This document shows positions 35,970 to 44,908 of a stretch of DNA of 64,000 nucleotides, in pieces. The notes under the pieces are model-generated. The model saw only the letters and a program-made list of their open reading frames with translations, had not been told where the DNA came from and did not search any database. Source of the DNA: Pseudomonadota bacterium (lineage in GTDB: Bacteria > Desulfobacterota > Desulfobacteria > Desulfobacterales > Desulfobacteraceae); the NCBI GenBank assembly GCA_018821535.1, contig JAHJLV010000009.1, forward strand, positions 1-64,000, in the 5' to 3' direction. The stretch's first letter is position 1. Every line of letters begins with the position of its first letter. A program made the position numbers and the translations under genes.

Positions 35970-36079
35970 TTTTCCCCTTTTTGTGTTTGATTATAAGCGC
36001 TTTTTCAATACCAACTTAGTCCTTTTTTAGTCAAGATTTTTGTTGACCTTTGAGCAAATAAAATGCACCCTGTGGGGTC

Positions 36080-37030
36080 ATGAAGACCATCAGCTTTCAA
36101 AACTTGGAGCTCTCCAGGGAGCTCTTCGGACACCACAATAAGAACCTGGACAAAATATGCAGTGCGTTTGATGTCCAGATCAGTACCCGGGGCAGCGATT
36201 TGCTGCTGGATGGGTCGGACAAAAATACATCCGTTGCCGAAAAACTGATCCACCAGTTGTATCATTTGCTGGAAGGTAAATTTATTTTTGAAGAAGCAGA
36301 CATTGACGCTGCCATCAGCACGGTAAAAAACAATAACAGCCCGCCTTTAAAAGATATTTTTTTAACCACTGTTTTTAAAACAGTCAAAAACAAACCCATA
36401 ACCCCCAGAACGCCTGCTCAGCAGCGATATGTCAAATCCATTCAAAACAATGATATTATTATTTCAATCGGCCCTGCAGGCACGGGCAAAACATATCTGG
36501 CCATGGCATTGGCCATGGCTGCCTTTTCAAAAGGAGATGTAAAGCGGATCATTCTGGCCCGCCCTGCTGTAGAAGCCGGAGAAGCACTGGGGTTTCTGCC
36601 CGGAGATCTGGCCCAGAAAATCAACCCCTATTTAAGGCCTTTGTATGATGCGCTGTATGACATGATGGATTATGAAAAAGCCAGAACATTAATAGAGCAG
36701 GACATCATTGAAATTGCACCACTGGCTTTCATGCGGGGCCGAACCCTGAACAATGCCTTTATTATTCTGGATGAGGCGCAGAACACCACCTCTGAACAGA
36801 TGAAAATGTTTCTCACCCGGCTTGGATATGGCTCAAAAGCAATTGTCACCGGTGATGTCACGCAGATTGACCTGCCATCAGGAAAAAAATCCGGTCTTGT
36901 TGAAGCACAGAAAATCTTAACTGATATTAAAGGGATAGAATTCATAACCTTCAGTAAAAAAGATGTTGTCCGGCACAGGCTGGTTGCCGATATCATAAAT
37001 GCCTATGAAAAAAAACAAAACAGAAAATAA
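36080..37030 (+). CDS. PhoH-family ATPase
   Basis: The 316-residue protein has an N-terminal KH-like segment (LSRELFGHHNKNLDKI, GSDLLLDGS, about residues 8-70) and a PhoH P-loop ATPase domain: SIGPAGTGKTYLAMALA (Walker A), FIILDEAQNTT (Walker B), and TGDVTQIDLPS. Length and motifs match PhoH/YbeZ, which in most bacteria lies next to ybeY and acts in RNA metabolism and ribosome quality control. Here the gene order phoH, HD hydrolase, ybeY is kept. Its stop lies about 25-30 bases inside the following gene. Confidence 0.93.
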   Translation: MKTISFQNLELSRELFGHHNKNLDKICSAFDVQISTRGSDLLLDGSDKNTSVAEKLIHQLYHLLEGKFIFEEADIDAAISTVKNNNSPPLKDIFLTTVFKTVKNKPITPRTPAQQRYVKSIQNNDIIISIGPAGTGKTYLAMALAMAAFSKGDVKRIILARPAVEAGEALGFLPGDLAQKINPYLRPLYDALYDMMDYEKARTLIEQDIIEIAPLAFMRGRTLNNAFIILDEAQNTTSEQMKMFLTRLGYGSKAIVTGDVTQIDLPSGKKSGLVEAQKILTDIKGIEFITFSKKDVVRHRLVADIINAYEKKQNRK

Positions 37031-39374
37031 TTTCGAACAGGTCAGGCAGTTTCTCCTGACATCCCCTTCTGTTCTGTGGTGCCTGCTGATCCTGATCACT
37101 GTATTTTTCACCGCTACGCATACCTCAAAAGGAAACAGAATCTCTTATGCCTATAACCTGGGGGATGTTGCACAAAGAGATATAAAAGCCCATAGAAATT
37201 TTTTTATTGAAGATAAAGAAGCAACAAATGCCAAAAAAAATGAAGTAAAAGAATCTGTCAAAATTGTATATGATCTGGATGCCGGCCTGCTGTCAAGAAT
37301 TGCGTCCAATATTGATGAAGCAATGAAAATCCCAAGGCAATTATTCCTGAATGCCAGAAAAAATAATGAGCCGGAACCTACCTTTGCCATCGTACTTGAG
37401 ACCAAACCGGGATTTGAAGAAAAGCTGGGAATTGAAATCAACAAAGACGCTTACTCTATCTTTTATAAACATCAGTTCTCCAGAGATATTTCTGAAAAGA
37501 TGAAGACCATTCTTGCCAAAATCCTGAACAACGGAGTTGTGGCGAATAAAGAGATCCTGCTCAAAGAATCCCATAAGGGAATTATCCTTCGGACCATTGG
37601 GTCTTCAGAAGAAAGAACCGTTAACAATCTGAAAATCTTTTACGGGCCGGATCAGGCAAAAACAATGGTCCGGGTTGAAGGCCAGCCGGTATTGAAAGAC
37701 CTCAATTATACCCTTTCCAACCTGATCGTTGACCTGTGTCAGCAGTTGCTTCAGCCCAATATTACCTTAAATAAAAATGAAACCCAGAACAGAATCAGCG
37801 CTGCAGAAGCCCAGATCAAACCGATTCTTTACAAAATCAAAGCTGGCGAAATGATCTTAAGGGAAGGCGAGCGGGTAGACAAGGTTCAGATTATCAAACT
37901 TCTCGCCCTCCGGGATCAGGCAAAAGAAAAAGATATTATGATTTCCAGCACAGGAATCGCCCTGATCACCTTTATCCTTATCCTGTCCATCTATCTGCTC
38001 TTTTTGAAAAATCACGGAAAGCTTCAGAAAGATCATCATAAGCACATGTTTTTCATGGCACTGGGACTTAGCCTGTACCTGATATTTACAAAAGTATCCA
38101 CGTATATTGCATTATCCGCAAATCCGGATGTTCTATGGGATATGTCCTCCATATCATTTTTCACCATTATCCCCATTCCGGCCGCTGCCATGATCACCTG
38201 TCTTTTCCTTGGATTTGATATTGCCATTATCTTTGCTGTTGTTCTATCTCTAATGACCTGCCTTTCTTTTTCCGGCAGGTTTGAAGTGTTTTTCTTTTTC
38301 TTTTTATCCAGCACCGTTGCAGCATACTGGATAAAAGAGCGACAGGAACGCAAAAATCTTATTATTACCGGGTTCAAGCTGGCTGCATTCAATGCTGTGC
38401 TTGCTTTTTCCCTGAGCTTTTACACCCATGCCCAGCCCACTGCCATAATGATCACCAAAGAAGTTGTTCTTGCCTTCTGCGGTGGTCTTTTTGCTGCAAC
38501 ATTCACCATTGGTTTTCTGCCGCTGATTGAAATCATATTTAACTATTCCACTGATTCAAAAATGCTGGAATTTTCAAATCTGGATCAACCCTTGATCAAA
38601 AGACTCATGATCGAAGCTCCCGGCACTTACAATCACAGTGTGATTGTTGCCACCCTTGCAGAGGCTGCCGCTTCCGCCATTCATGCCAGCAGTCTGAAAG
38701 CAAAAGTCATGGGATATTACCATGATATCGGTAAACTGGGGAAAACCTTATATTTTATCGAAAACCAGACCGACGGGAAAAACAGACACGACAAGCTTTC
38801 GCCATCCATGTCTGCCCTGATTTTAATCGGCCATGTAAAAAAAGGTGTGGAACTTGCCAAAGAATATAAACTGGGAAATGAAATCATTGAAGGCATTGTT
38901 CAGCATCACGGCACATCCCTGATCAAATACTTTTATCAGAAAAGCCTGAACAGTGGCAACGACATGGTCAAAGAAGAAGACTTCAGATATCCGGGGCCCA
39001 AACCCCAGACACGGGAAGCTGCCATCGTCATGCTGGCTGATGTTGTTGAAGCGGCTGTCAGAGCACTTGAACGCCCGACACCTGCAAAAATCCAAGGGAG
39101 GGTGAAAGGACTGATCAATGATATTTTTGCAGACGGACAACTGGAAGAATGTGACCTGACATTAAAAGACCTTCATCAGATTGCAAAAAGCTTTAATAAT
39201 ATTTTAACCAGCATTCATCACAACAGAATAGAATACACGGATAAATCCCAGGAAAAGAAAAAAGAAAAAAATGGAACAGCAAAAAATACTGATCGACAAT
39301 CAGCAAAAAAAGACAGTACCAACACAAACCATCCGCAAAAAGACAAAACAGATCTTAAACGCCTTGGGATTTAA
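36999..39374 (+). CDS. 7TM-HD membrane phosphohydrolase (PgpH-like c-di-AMP phosphodiesterase family)
   Basis: The 791-residue protein has one N-terminal helix (about 24-42), a large extracytoplasmic domain to about 315, seven membrane helices (about 320-500), then a cytoplasmic HD domain with GTYNHSVIVATLAEAA, YYHDIGKLGKTLYF, GHVKKGVELAKEY, IVQHHGTSLIKYF and MLADVVEAAVRAL. It resembles PgpH, which degrades c-di-AMP. The last ~45 residues form a Lys/Glu/Asn-rich tail, and 104 bases of the 3' end overlap ybeY. ATG 36999 and ATG 37005 are both possible starts, overlapping phoH. Confidence 0.88.
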   Translation: MPMKKNKTENNFEQVRQFLLTSPSVLWCLLILITVFFTATHTSKGNRISYAYNLGDVAQRDIKAHRNFFIEDKEATNAKKNEVKESVKIVYDLDAGLLSRIASNIDEAMKIPRQLFLNARKNNEPEPTFAIVLETKPGFEEKLGIEINKDAYSIFYKHQFSRDISEKMKTILAKILNNGVVANKEILLKESHKGIILRTIGSSEERTVNNLKIFYGPDQAKTMVRVEGQPVLKDLNYTLSNLIVDLCQQLLQPNITLNKNETQNRISAAEAQIKPILYKIKAGEMILREGERVDKVQIIKLLALRDQAKEKDIMISSTGIALITFILILSIYLLFLKNHGKLQKDHHKHMFFMALGLSLYLIFTKVSTYIALSANPDVLWDMSSISFFTIIPIPAAAMITCLFLGFDIAIIFAVVLSLMTCLSFSGRFEVFFFFFLSSTVAAYWIKERQERKNLIITGFKLAAFNAVLAFSLSFYTHAQPTAIMITKEVVLAFCGGLFAATFTIGFLPLIEIIFNYSTDSKMLEFSNLDQPLIKRLMIEAPGTYNHSVIVATLAEAAASAIHASSLKAKVMGYYHDIGKLGKTLYFIENQTDGKNRHDKLSPSMSALILIGHVKKGVELAKEYKLGNEIIEGIVQHHGTSLIKYFYQKSLNSGNDMVKEEDFRYPGPKPQTREAAIVMLADVVEAAVRALERPTPAKIQGRVKGLINDIFADGQLEECDLTLKDLHQIAKSFNNILTSIHHNRIEYTDKSQEKKKEKNGTAKNTDRQSAKKDSTNTNHPQKDKTDLKRLGI

Positions 39375-39735
39375 TGCCCATGAAATATCCATTGTCATCA
39401 CGGATGATGCTCAGATCCAGAAATTAAATTATATGTACCGGAATATTGATAAACCCACCAATGTCCTGGCGTTTCCCATGCAGGAAGGACAATTTTCAGA
39501 TATTACGCCCGGGCTTTTAGGGGATGTGGTCATTTCCTGTGACACGGCATCAAAAGAAGCTGATATGGCACAGATAACCCTGATGGAAAGGATATCTCAG
39601 CTTTTGGTACACGGCATTCTTCACCTGGCAGGATTTGACCATGAAAATGATGAGTCCTGTGCCCGGGAAATGGAAGACAAAAGCCTTGAATTGATCAGAC
39701 AGATTGAAGCAAACACAGACTTGAACTCTTTTTAA
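39271..39735 (+). CDS. ybeY: endoribonuclease YbeY
   Basis: The 154-residue protein contains the family zinc site LLVHGILHLAGFDHEND (HGxLHLxGxDH, about residues 110-126) and the upstream TDDAQIQKLNYMYRNIDKPTNVLAFP motif. The N-terminus (QKILIDNQQKK) is also normal for the family, so the start at 39271 inside the previous gene is probably real. It trims the 3' end of 16S rRNA and works with PhoH-type partners in ribosome quality control. The 104-base overlap is unusually long for an operon neighbour. Confidence 0.93.
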   Translation: MEQQKILIDNQQKKTVPTQTIRKKTKQILNALGFNAHEISIVITDDAQIQKLNYMYRNIDKPTNVLAFPMQEGQFSDITPGLLGDVVISCDTASKEADMAQITLMERISQLLVHGILHLAGFDHENDESCAREMEDKSLELIRQIEANTDLNSF

Positions 39736-39756
39736 ATATATGGGGGGCCACAATCA

Positions 39757-40476
39757 ATGGCACAGCTTGCAGTAAATGTAGATCATATCGCAACCTTAAG
39801 ACAGGCCCGGGGAACCCGCTACCCTGAACCTGTTGCAGCCGCCATCGCTGCTGAAACAGCCGGTGCGGACGGCATTGTGGTGCATCTAAGAGAAGACCGG
39901 CGTCATATCAATGAAAGGGATGTAAGGCTCATAAAACAGGTGGTCCAGTCAAAACTTATTCTGGAAATGGCTGCCTCCAGTGAAATGCTGGGCATTGCCA
40001 TGGATATCAAACCGGACTGCGTCACCCTGGTCCCTGAAAAAAGAGAAGAGCTGACCACAGAAGGCGGCCTGGACCTAATTACGCATCAGGACCAGATCAG
40101 AGAAGCGGTTGTTAATTTAAAAAACTCAGGGATTGCAACCTCAATCTTCATTGATCCGGACCTGGAACAAATCAAGATCGCCCATAAAATCGATACTGAC
40201 ATGATTGAAATCCATACCGGTGCTTTCTGTGATGCCAGAACCGCATCAAGAAAACAAAAAGAATTCATAAGAATCGTAAATGCTGCCAAAATGGGTGTCA
40301 AGCTCAAGCTGGAGGTCAATGCCGGGCACGGTATCTGTTACAATACAATAAAAGCATTTAAAGGACTTGACGAAATCAGCGAATTCAGTATAGGACATAG
40401 TATCGTTTCAAGAGCGCTGTTCACCGGGATGGAACAGGCGGTACGGGATATGAAACAATTAATTGTCGCCCTATAA
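39757..40476 (+). CDS. pdxJ: pyridoxine 5'-phosphate synthase PdxJ
   Basis: The 239-residue protein matches PdxJ: LAVNVDHIATLRQARGTRYP at the start, DGIVVHLREDRRHINERDV, CVTLVPEKREELTTEGGLD, and KLEVNAGHGICYNTIKAF with IGHSIVSRALFTG for phosphate binding. It condenses 3-amino-2-oxopropyl phosphate with 1-deoxyxylulose 5-phosphate to make vitamin B6. GGGGGG lies before ATG 39757. It is the last of the phoH-ybeY-pdxJ run, just 3 bases before the response regulator frame. Confidence 0.95.
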   Translation: MAQLAVNVDHIATLRQARGTRYPEPVAAAIAAETAGADGIVVHLREDRRHINERDVRLIKQVVQSKLILEMAASSEMLGIAMDIKPDCVTLVPEKREELTTEGGLDLITHQDQIREAVVNLKNSGIATSIFIDPDLEQIKIAHKIDTDMIEIHTGAFCDARTASRKQKEFIRIVNAAKMGVKLKLEVNAGHGICYNTIKAFKGLDEISEFSIGHSIVSRALFTGMEQAVRDMKQLIVAL

Positions 40477-40479
40477 CCA

Positions 40480-41490
40480 ATGAATGGCGGTCATCCGCCC
40501 CACGGGTGCATTTTACCCGGACAGTTTAAGAACCAGCATAAGAAAATGACCCAGAAAACACTGTTGATTATTGATGACGATTTATCCATTCGGAAAAGTC
40601 TGACCAATTATTTTGAGGACAGGGGGTTTATCGTCTTTCCTGCCGAAGACGGGCAGAAAGGACTCGATATCTTTTTTGCCCGGAAAATCGATATTGTCCT
40701 CACTGACCTGAGAATGCCGAAAACCGACGGCATTGAAGTCATGAAAACCATCCATCGCCATAATCCTGAAATCCCCATGATTGTCATATCCGGAGCCGGC
40801 AAAGAAGAAGATATCATCCATGCCCTGCGGATGGGAGCCAAAGACTATATTACCAAACCCATCACCGATTTTGACATGATCGAGCATACCATAGAAAAAG
40901 TATTGGAAAGCAGCCGGTTAAAAGCAGAAAACATCGCCTATCGAAACCAGATTGAAAAAAGTGAAAAACGATATAGAACCATAACAGAAAATATTGCCGA
41001 AGGCGTTTTTACTCTGGATAAACACGGCAATTTCACTTATACCAACCATGCATTCTGCCGTATGACCGGATATTCACAGGAAACCATCCTGCAAAAAAAC
41101 ATCAAGGATATAGCAGCCCAAGACAGCCTGGATATCACCGAAACCACCCGGTATGAGATACAGATCATCCATAAAAACAGCGGGTTTCTCCATGTGGAGT
41201 TGTCGTGCAGTGCTGTAATTGATGATAATAACACCTATCAGGGCGTCATTGCTGTGGCCCGGGACATCACAAATATTGTTGATCTAAGACAAAAATACAA
41301 AAAATTTCTTGCTGATCAGAACACTGCTGCAAAAAATGTTGTTCCCATCTGTGCAAACTGTAAAAATATCCGGATCAAAAAAGGCAAATGGATAAAAGTT
41401 GAGAATTATTTCAATGCCATTGCATTCTCCCACGGCATCTGTCCTGAATGCTGTGAAAAATTATATCCGGATTTTGATTTTTCCGAATAA
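40480..41490 (+). CDS. response regulator with PAS domain and C-terminal Cys4 module
   Basis: The 336-residue protein has a receiver domain (TLLIIDDDLSIRKSL; phosphoacceptor in IVLTDLRMPKTDG), then a PAS domain (ITENIAEGVFTLDKHGNFTY, about residues 160-275) and a C-terminal Cys4 module (PICANCKNIRIKKGKW and HGICPEC; Cys at about 291, 294, 321, 324). There is no known enzymatic or DNA-binding output. The first ~22 codons, before an ATG at 40546, may be untranslated since the receiver fold begins after it; neither start has a clear ribosome binding site. The same Cys4 tail occurs in the protein at 11601-12419. Confidence 0.82.
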   Translation: MNGGHPPHGCILPGQFKNQHKKMTQKTLLIIDDDLSIRKSLTNYFEDRGFIVFPAEDGQKGLDIFFARKIDIVLTDLRMPKTDGIEVMKTIHRHNPEIPMIVISGAGKEEDIIHALRMGAKDYITKPITDFDMIEHTIEKVLESSRLKAENIAYRNQIEKSEKRYRTITENIAEGVFTLDKHGNFTYTNHAFCRMTGYSQETILQKNIKDIAAQDSLDITETTRYEIQIIHKNSGFLHVELSCSAVIDDNNTYQGVIAVARDITNIVDLRQKYKKFLADQNTAAKNVVPICANCKNIRIKKGKWIKVENYFNAIAFSHGICPECCEKLYPDFDFSE

Positions 41491-41500
41491 CTCCCTATTT

Positions 41501-42970
41501 TTATTTTTTCCTGTCCGATTCCTTTTTCATGGCTTTTTGAAACACATCCCCCAGACTGCCGAAAGATGAGGATTTTTGTTCCTGGGCAAACTGCTTCCAG
41601 TTATCCTGGTCTTTTTGATCCGGCGAGCCCAGCGTGATCCGTCTTTGTTCCTCATCCACCGTCTGGATCATCACCTGTATGGAATCAGAAGGTCTTAATT
41701 TTTCAAAAACAGAGGGGTCTGCTGCATTGCTGATATTAGATGCGGGCATCAACCCTGTGATCCCGGGTTCCAGAGTGATAAACAGACCGAATTTTTCTTT
41801 TTTTTCAAGCACCCCTTCAACAACAGAACCCACCGGATATTTTGTTCCGATGCCTGTCCAGGGATCTCCGTGGGCATCCTTCATGCTCAGTGAAATCCGT
41901 TTGCTGTCCATGTCAATGGATTTAACGACCACCTGAACCTGATCGCCCTGCCCGACTTCATCTTCCGGTCGCAACACTCTTTTTGTATGGCTCATTTCAC
42001 TGATATGCACCAGTCCATCCACTCCTGGGGCAATTTCCACAAAGGCACCGAATGCTGCCAGACGAACAACCTTTCCTGTGAATTGATCTCCCACATGGAA
42101 CCGCGTACTCACCGTATCCCATGGATTCTCAGAGGCCTGCCGCATTGACAGGGAAATTTTTTTGGATCCGCTGTCTTTTCCCGGTTCAATTTTTAAAATT
42201 TTTACTGTAACATTTTCACCTGTTTTAACAATCTCCTCGGGTTTTTCAATCCGGGACCAGGACAATTCAGAAATATGCACCATGCCTTCAACACCGGAAG
42301 AAATCTCCACAAAGGCACCAAAGGGCATTAATTTGGTCACCGTTCCCTGAACCGTATCCCCCTCTTTTGTTTTTTCAAAAAATGCTTTTTGCTTTTCTTT
42401 TATTTCTTCATTCAGCAGATCCCTTCTGGAAACCACAATATTTTTTCCGGATTCTTCATACTGGTTGATTAAAAAATGAAATGTTTTTCCCACATACTCT
42501 TCCTGGTTTTCAACATATTTTACATCTATCTGACTCACTGGACAAAAAGCTCTTTTCCCCAGAATATCAACACTGAAGCCGCCTTTAATCACACCTGTAA
42601 CTTTGCCTTCCACCGGCGTTTTTGATCGTGCCGCATCTTTTAGCAGGGTTGACTGGCCCGCCCCGGATATTGCCTTTGAAAGAATGATTTCACTCTCAGT
42701 AACGGAAACCACATATAATTTAATCACGTCACCTGCCTTAAACAGGCACTGACCCTGATCATCTAAAAGTTCTGTTTTTGCAACCACCCCGTCGCTTTTG
42801 GTCCCGGTGTCCACGTATACATGATTACTGCCGATGGATATGATCTTTCCTTCAATCATATCTCCCTGTTTCAACCCGGTCTTTATGCCTGAATCATAGG
42901 ATTCAAACAACTGCGCAAAACTCAGTTCTTCATCTCCGCCTGCCGGATTGTTCCGATAATCTTCTGTCAT
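41501..42970 (-). CDS. S1 RNA-binding domain protein (ribosomal protein S1-like)
   Basis: The 489-residue protein has five S1 OB-fold repeats, at about residues 38-103, 118-186, 205-273, 290-358 and 375-443. Clear copies include [20 protein letters not shown] with GMVHISELS and [20 protein letters not shown] with GLVHISEMS. True S1 has six. The arrangement resembles S1 homologues that bind mRNA on the 30S subunit. The C-terminus (KKESDRKK) is charged. It is convergent with the response regulator gene, with 10 bases between stops. Confidence 0.87.
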   Translation of the reverse strand: MTEDYRNNPAGGDEELSFAQLFESYDSGIKTGLKQGDMIEGKIISIGSNHVYVDTGTKSDGVVAKTELLDDQGQCLFKAGDVIKLYVVSVTESEIILSKAISGAGQSTLLKDAARSKTPVEGKVTGVIKGGFSVDILGKRAFCPVSQIDVKYVENQEEYVGKTFHFLINQYEESGKNIVVSRRDLLNEEIKEKQKAFFEKTKEGDTVQGTVTKLMPFGAFVEISSGVEGMVHISELSWSRIEKPEEIVKTGENVTVKILKIEPGKDSGSKKISLSMRQASENPWDTVSTRFHVGDQFTGKVVRLAAFGAFVEIAPGVDGLVHISEMSHTKRVLRPEDEVGQGDQVQVVVKSIDMDSKRISLSMKDAHGDPWTGIGTKYPVGSVVEGVLEKKEKFGLFITLEPGITGLMPASNISNAADPSVFEKLRPSDSIQVMIQTVDEEQRRITLGSPDQKDQDNWKQFAQEQKSSSFGSLGDVFQKAMKKESDRKK

Positions 42971-43139
42971 GCTTATTCTCCTGGATGCAGATTCTATATT
43001 TTTTTACTTAACTATACTTTACCGGGCAAACTGTAAACACTAAAATCATGCTTTTAAATTCAGGTTTTCTTTCATCTTAAAAAAACATATAATAAAAAAA
43101 ATCCTGATGTTAAAATTTTAAAATTTAAGGCTTTTAAAT

Positions 43140-44900
43140 TTGGACAGTATACAAAATTCGTCTCAAACAATAAATCTTTCCCCCGAACGAATCAAGGAAA
43201 AAGCAGACATCCTTGAAACCAATCTGTATAAATCCATTACCGGGCAGGAAGATCCTTCAAAAATGCAGTTCAGGATCAACCGGAAAAACTTTCCTGATCC
43301 TGTTATTCAAAAAGCCCTGTTGCAACTGATGCCCAGATTTAAGGTCAACCCAAGGGATTTTCTGTCCGGGCTCAGAGACCTGATGAACAAAAAAATTGAA
43401 CCGAGCAAAGAAGCGATTTATAAAAAATCACTTGCAAACCAGGAAGAAGCGCTTTCTTCGGCTTCTCATGCCCTCAGCAGAACATTTACAGCCATTGCTG
43501 CACAGGATTCTCTGGAAATCATCGTTCAGGGGGTTGCCCAGATAAAAAGCTGTAACGGTGAAATTGCCAAATCCTATTTCAGCCATGAAAAAAGCCCGGG
43601 CAAACTGCTGAAGGACGGTGTCATCAATTTCAAGGAAATCAATAATTACCCCGTTGTCAATGCCGGTGATACCCTGTTTTATATCACATACGAAAAACAG
43701 GGAACCCAGGGGCTGTCTTTTGAAGGCAACATCATTCCTGTATCAGAAGCTGCCCCCTATGCCATCAATATCGGTGACGGTGTTGAAAGGATAGACGATA
43801 ACAGCAGTGCGGGCAAACCCATGGGATATTTTTTAAAAGCCCGGAAAACAGGAGTGGTTACCCTTGAACGAAATCCGGGAAATCTCATTACCGGCATTGA
43901 TATTCTGGAAGCAGTGGAAGTCAAGAAACTGGACTATTCCATCGGAAATATCGGCAGCCAGTATACCTGTCCCATACGCATGAAAGCAGGGGTCGTGTGT
44001 AACGGGTTCAAAATCCGGGTTCACGGAAAAGTGGAAGCAGATATTGTTGACGGTGGAGAAATCATTACCAATAATCAGGCGGTTATTTTTAAAGCCCTGG
44101 CAGACAGCACCATCATGGCTTTAAAAGACATCACCATTGATTCATCCACCCGTGCAAAACTCATCTCGGAACAGGGCACCCTGACCATCAACACGGAACT
44201 GATTGATTCGGAAATATCTGCACCGAACATCATCTTTGAAAGAAACAGGGGACTGATCACCAACAATACAATCGAAGCCGAAAACCTGCTGTTTAACGGG
44301 CTTTATTTTTCCGGAGAAAATATCATCCATTTCGGGAATACTCTTTTTATAGAAAAAAAAGAAATACTGAAATCAAAAGAAAAGGTTCAGACCCAGATCC
44401 TTGAACTTAAAAACAACGAAAAACTTTTAATGGGCCAGCTGCAGCTTGAACTTAAACGCCTGACCAAGCTGGCTGCCTCAGACCCGGAACTTGTCAGATT
44501 CATCAAACCGCTGATTCTTGCAACCCAGACCATGGATTTTCAGGTGATCAACCGTGAAATGGAACGGATTCAAGCAAGAAACAACACCAGAACAGTGACT
44601 CAGGTCAAACAGATCTTTGAAAGCCTGGAGAAACTTCCCCGGAGCATGGAAGAACTGCAGCTTGAAACAAAAAGCATCGATGACAGCCTGAACCAGATTC
44701 AAACTCGCATGGCTGCCATGAAAATCACCATTGAAGGTTATTTGAGAGACGCTGCCATCATAAAAATTTTCTGCGGTTTACCCGAAGAAGGAAAAAGCGC
44801 CATCCCCTGTTTTACCATAGAATCCGAAGGCAAGGAAAACAGATACATTCATATTAAAGGAACATACTCCAGTAAAAAAGGGTTTGAATTTGTTCAATAG
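43140..44900 (+). CDS. DUF342 / FapA-family protein
   Basis: This 586-residue protein has the DUF342 (flagellar assembly protein A) layout: an N-terminal helical region to about 100, a central domain with GQDSLEI-like strands (IAAQDSLEIIVQGVAQ), and a beta-helix part with repeated glycine-rich turns such as KVEADIVDGGEI and DITIDSSTRAKLISEQG. A long coiled coil (KEILKSKEKVQTQILELKNN and on, about 410-540) ends it. The first codon is a TTG with a weak AAGG upstream. FapA homologues help flagellar assembly or envelope organisation; the specific role here is unproven. Confidence 0.8.
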   Translation: MDSIQNSSQTINLSPERIKEKADILETNLYKSITGQEDPSKMQFRINRKNFPDPVIQKALLQLMPRFKVNPRDFLSGLRDLMNKKIEPSKEAIYKKSLANQEEALSSASHALSRTFTAIAAQDSLEIIVQGVAQIKSCNGEIAKSYFSHEKSPGKLLKDGVINFKEINNYPVVNAGDTLFYITYEKQGTQGLSFEGNIIPVSEAAPYAINIGDGVERIDDNSSAGKPMGYFLKARKTGVVTLERNPGNLITGIDILEAVEVKKLDYSIGNIGSQYTCPIRMKAGVVCNGFKIRVHGKVEADIVDGGEIITNNQAVIFKALADSTIMALKDITIDSSTRAKLISEQGTLTINTELIDSEISAPNIIFERNRGLITNNTIEAENLLFNGLYFSGENIIHFGNTLFIEKKEILKSKEKVQTQILELKNNEKLLMGQLQLELKRLTKLAASDPELVRFIKPLILATQTMDFQVINREMERIQARNNTRTVTQVKQIFESLEKLPRSMEELQLETKSIDDSLNQIQTRMAAMKITIEGYLRDAAIIKIFCGLPEEGKSAIPCFTIESEGKENRYIHIKGTYSSKKGFEFVQ

Positions 44901-44908
44901 GGGATTGC

